A DNA stretch of 64,000 nt from G963668435 sp963668435 (GTDB lineage: Bacteria > Latescibacterota > Latescibacteria > Latescibacterales > Latescibacteraceae). Below, one piece after another: positions 61,391 through 64,000 of this stretch. Made by a program: the position numbers and the translations under genes. Position 1 is the first letter of the stretch. Every line of letters starts with the position of its first letter. Below the pieces are notes generated by a model that saw only the letters and a list, made by a program, of their open reading frames with translations, was not told where the DNA came from and made no database searches. The stretch is from NCBI GenBank assembly GCA_963668435.2, contig CAXXSC010000010.1, positions 1-64,000 on the forward strand. The letters are read 5' to 3'.

Positions 61391-62485
61391 ATGTCAACAC
61401 GACGGTCTTTCATGCAGAAAAGCGGAGCTGGCGGAATCGCAGCAATAATCGCTGGTGGTAAAGCGCCGGCTTATGCTGAAAATATGGGAAAGCTCAAAGT
61501 CGGACAGATCGGGATAGGCCATAATTTTGCTTTGAAATTCAAGAATCCCAAATCGACGAACAAAAATGTCCAGAAATGCACAATTCACGCATTCTGGTAT
61601 GACATCCCTCAAATCTGCGAACGCTTCAAAACGAGGGGATTCAAGACTATTTCCCGCGATCCAGAAGAGCTTGTGAAGGAATGCGATGTCATCAGCATCG
61701 AACATCCCGATTACCGCAAAACTTTAGAACTCGCTCAACCGGCGCTTGAAGCCGGCAAGCCGGTATTTGTCGAAAGGCCATTCACTGATACGGTTTACAG
61801 TGCAGAAAAGATGGTCAGGCTGGCGAAAGAATACAACGCACCGCTTATGAGCATTTCATCCCTTGAGGTACAGCCAGTACTTAAGGAAATCAGGAAGTGG
61901 ATGAAAGAAAACGGTCCCGTGCGTAGTTACATCACCAATTGCCCGGAGCCGATGTTTATATGGATGTTCCCCCATGCGATTTTCTTTTCCCATGCGGCGC
62001 TTGGCGGCGGAATAGAAAACGCATATTTCAGCGGCGACTATGTCATGGAAATAGATGGCATCAAAAGCAAACGTCACGAATACTGGTACCATCCTGAAAA
62101 AATACTTGGTTCAGCGGTCAGCATACTTACTTACAAGCCGCGCAACGGAGAACCGCCGATCGTTGGCGTCAATCAGATCGGGCCGGGGCCCGGACCATAC
62201 AGCATCGAGGTATACGGTGTCAACGGACATAAGACTTTTGTCGCGGGCGAGCATCTTGATGATCCGAAACTATTCGCGCCTGTACTCCCGGCACTTGCCG
62301 ATTTCTTTGTGGATCATGTGCTTCCACGCCCTTACGAGGATTTACTCGAACAGCACAGAGCCCTTGTCGCCACAGACAAGTCGCGCCTGAAAGGTTCCGC
62401 TGTCGAACTCGACTCACTCGGCGGCATGGACGCGCTGCCGTATTCGCCGACACTCAAGGAGTGGCTCGACAGTCATTACATGTAG
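61391..62485 (+). CDS. Tat-exported Gfo/Idh/MocA family oxidoreductase
   Basis: A 364-residue NAD(P)-dependent oxidoreductase of the Gfo/Idh/MocA family with a Tat signal (RRSFMQKSGAGGIAAIIAG). The nucleotide-binding region is LKVGQIGIGHNF and the EKP-like site reads KPVFVERPF. The C-terminal substrate domain contains NCPEPMFIWMFPHAIFF and GPGPGPYSIEVYG. Sugar or inositol-like substrates are expected. AAAGGAG (61376-61382) sets the start. A strong terminator follows. Confidence 0.9.
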   Translation: MSTRRSFMQKSGAGGIAAIIAGGKAPAYAENMGKLKVGQIGIGHNFALKFKNPKSTNKNVQKCTIHAFWYDIPQICERFKTRGFKTISRDPEELVKECDVISIEHPDYRKTLELAQPALEAGKPVFVERPFTDTVYSAEKMVRLAKEYNAPLMSISSLEVQPVLKEIRKWMKENGPVRSYITNCPEPMFIWMFPHAIFFSHAALGGGIENAYFSGDYVMEIDGIKSKRHEYWYHPEKILGSAVSILTYKPRNGEPPIVGVNQIGPGPGPYSIEVYGVNGHKTFVAGEHLDDPKLFAPVLPALADFFVDHVLPRPYEDLLEQHRALVATDKSRLKGSAVELDSLGGMDALPYSPTLKEWLDSHYM

Positions 62486-62554
62486 TTATTTTATAAGTGG
62501 TTCCTGACCAAAAAGCTTCCAGATAATTTCATCTGAAAATTTTCAGATAAAAAC

Positions 62555-62582
62555 ACGGCGGTTGTATTTCCGCCGTTTTTTT
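62555..62582 (+). terminator. Rho-independent terminator after the oxidoreductase
   Basis: A 7-bp stem (62555-62561 with 62570-62576), loop TTGTATTT, seven T residues. A perfect ATCTGAAA/TTTCAGAT inverted repeat lies just upstream (62531-62547). Confidence 0.88.
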
Positions 62583-62648
62583 ATTTATTGCATATAGAAA
62601 GAGAGACGTGTACCTCAGGAATTAACCTGAAAAGCAGGAGGTGCCATT

Positions 62649-64000
62649 ATGAAAAGCTTATATAAACTGACAATATCATTGCTGTTAATGTTCATCGCGC
62701 TTCAGATTTCCGGCTGTTATACCGTTGTGACCCAAAAAGCAGTGCCGGAATCTAACCGTCAGGCCGAGCGCTATAGACGTACGAGAGTTGTTGAACGTGA
62801 CGTTGATGACGAAGAATACAGCGATGAGGAATATGAAGATGCTTATGGCCATGTTGAAAACGGTATTCCTTTGCCCGGTTCTTCAGATGAAGAGTATGAC
62901 GACGAATATTACGATAACGAGTATTATGACGATTATTACGATGATTACACCGAGGTCCATTACTATCACCACTATTACGATCCCTGGTATGTAACACCTT
63001 ACTATTACGGTGGCTACGGTATGCGTTATGTCAGCCGTCCGTATTATATCAGTACCTGGTATGATCCATTTTATTGCAGCTCCTGGTACTGGGATGATTG
63101 GGCCTGGTGCGGAACATACTCGTATGGCTGGCATTCTCCCTATTATTCTTATGGTTATTACGATCCGTGGTATCACCCTTATCACTATTATGATCACTAC
63201 TATGGTGGTGGTTATTATGCGGGTGGAGGCTCCTCTCATGAACCAGGCGGCAAAAATATTCGCCAGGACCGCATAGGCACATTCGGTGTGACAAACAGAC
63301 GCTCGGCCCAGAACGCTTCCGGGACTTCGATCAACAAACCAACCACATCAGTTTCCGGTAGTGGCCTTACCGCAGCATCATTAAGAGGAAGGTCATCTAA
63401 GACCAGCAGACGCAGCAGTGATTCGAAAAACATACGGAATTACACAGATGGCAAAGCTGAACGCTCTGCTAATACAGTCACGAAAACAACATCGACGAAA
63501 AGAAGGCGCAGCAGCTCGAAAAACACTTCATCATCAAGTAGTTCGAGGAGCACATCAACATCCAGTAGCAGGTCTAAAAGACGTTCCAGTTCATCATCAG
63601 CTGGTAAAACCTCATCCAGGTCTGGCAGCTCACGCTCCAGTTCTACGTCATCTTCACGACGGGGCAGCAGCTCTTCTTCGTCCGGACGCAGATCCGGTTC
63701 GTCAGGCAGTTCCGGCAGACGTTCCAGAAGCAACAGGTCTGAAAGCACTTATTTCTATAATCGCTCGAATAACGCAGAAAGCAATATCCGGTACAAATCC
63801 GGTTCGAGCAATAATGTGACAAAATCGAGACGCTCAAACTCAAACAGCGGGTTCCTGAACAAACAAAGCCGTCGTTCATCCGGATCGGCGACTACGTTCA
63901 AAACACCATCAACCACAAGAAGCGGAATGCCATCAAACGTTTACTCAGGTGGCTCATCTTCTGCAAAAAGTTCTTCGAGTTCTTCAACATCATCATCGAG
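62649..64000 (+). CDS. Low-complexity Tyr/Asp- then Ser/Arg-rich lipoprotein (3' end outside window)
   Basis: The frame stays open from ATG 62649 to the right edge (450 residues so far). AGGAGGT at 62636-62642 is a strong ribosome binding site. The signal peptide LYKLTISLLLMFIALQISGC has a good lipobox (ISGC). After a short charged linker comes a Tyr/Asp/Glu/Trp-rich zone (residues about 55-200: EEYDDEYYDNEYYDDYYDD, DPWYHPYHYYDHYYGGGYY), then a long Ser/Arg/Thr-rich tail (from about 225). No family is recognised. It looks like a secreted surface or matrix polymer, perhaps metal- or glycan-binding. Confidence 0.85.
   Translation, partial: MKSLYKLTISLLLMFIALQISGCYTVVTQKAVPESNRQAERYRRTRVVERDVDDEEYSDEEYEDAYGHVENGIPLPGSSDEEYDDEYYDNEYYDDYYDDYTEVHYYHHYYDPWYVTPYYYGGYGMRYVSRPYYISTWYDPFYCSSWYWDDWAWCGTYSYGWHSPYYSYGYYDPWYHPYHYYDHYYGGGYYAGGGSSHEPGGKNIRQDRIGTFGVTNRRSAQNASGTSINKPTTSVSGSGLTAASLRGRSSKTSRRSSDSKNIRNYTDGKAERSANTVTKTTSTKRRRSSSKNTSSSSSSRSTSTSSSRSKRRSSSSSAGKTSSRSGSSRSSSTSSSRRGSSSSSSGRRSGSSGSSGRRSRSNRSESTYFYNRSNNAESNIRYKSGSSNNVTKSRRSNSNSGFLNKQSRRSSGSATTFKTPSTTRSGMPSNVYSGGSSSAKSSSSSSTSSS

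Noticed and set aside
62752..63879. Several overlapping frames on both strands in the low-complexity region
   Set aside because: Repetitive codons leave multiple frames open. Only the plus-strand frame from 62649 has a strong ribosome binding site and lipoprotein signal.
1..64000. CRISPR array or insertion sequence
   Set aside because: No regularly spaced direct repeats and no transposase motif were seen in the window.

Overview
The window is a densely packed bacterial chromosome segment, mostly core metabolism with some envelope and accessory genes. Outer-membrane and envelope markers (a TonB-dependent receptor, a Wzi-like capsule assembly protein, RlpA, several lipoproteins) point to a diderm. 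A C-terminal FlgD-Ig/type IX-like sorting domain carrying a PNPFN motif, Tat-exported sugar-oxidoreductase-like proteins and a lipoprotein with an N-terminal CAYFNAFY motif suggest the FCB superphylum or a neighbouring candidate phylum (Latescibacterota, Marinimicrobia or Zixibacteria-like). That placement is inference from gene content; no rRNA or ribosomal protein is present to confirm it.

Layout. 1-4452: tryptophan genes in the order trpB2 (cut by the left edge), trpF, trpB, trpA, then an AroQ chorismate mutase. 4563-4786: a 56-aa 2x[4Fe-4S] ferredoxin with its own terminator. 5187-8646: a cation/proton antiporter module (PTS EIIA-like protein, CPA2 antiporter, PII-like protein, second CPA2 antiporter broken by two frameshifts). 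8709-11136: a cysteine-rich PAS histidine kinase overlapping a CGGC protein, divergent from a five-haem cytochrome lipoprotein. 11187-14537: a sodium:solute symporter with a 44-aa membrane partner, then two paired amidohydrolase-fold proteins, one lacking all metal ligands. 14949-18242: a CLC chloride/proton antiporter with CBS and RCK_C domains, and a convergent degenerate HD-GYP protein. 18382-26575: an envelope run (TonB receptor, Wzi-like protein, a degenerate 5'-nucleotidase fusion, radical SAM/SPASM protein, UPF0104 membrane protein).

26541-38720: nitrogen and arginine control. glnE is divergent from glnB (PII), which is followed by argR, argC, argB, argD, a GT-C glycosyltransferase, argG, argH and a short N-acetylglutamate synthase; a perfect hairpin closes the run. 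No ornithine carbamoyltransferase or argJ/argE is present here. 38766-43144: HAD phosphatase, Nnr, pyruvate kinase and a tail-anchored hypothetical. 43187-50467: a pyrimidine run (carB, TPR lipoprotein, pyrK, pyrD, rlpA). 50539-54047: a heterodimeric ABC exporter. 54095-57089: tRNA-Arg(CCU), tadA, tRNA-Ser(CGA), a GNAT, a threonine synthase-like enzyme and tRNA-Ser(GGA). 57088-62582: exported proteins (SMP-30-like, transglutaminase-like, SGNH hydrolase, Gfo/Idh/MocA). 62649 to the right edge: an unusual, very low-complexity lipoprotein that continues beyond the window.

Genes often overlap by 1-8 bases, and many starts are set by clear GGAG-type ribosome binding sites. At least three genes (tadA, carB and the hypothetical at 42575) have a sigma70-like -10 element 6-14 bases before the start codon, suggesting leaderless or nearly leaderless mRNAs. 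No CRISPR array, insertion sequence, phage gene or riboswitch was recognised.
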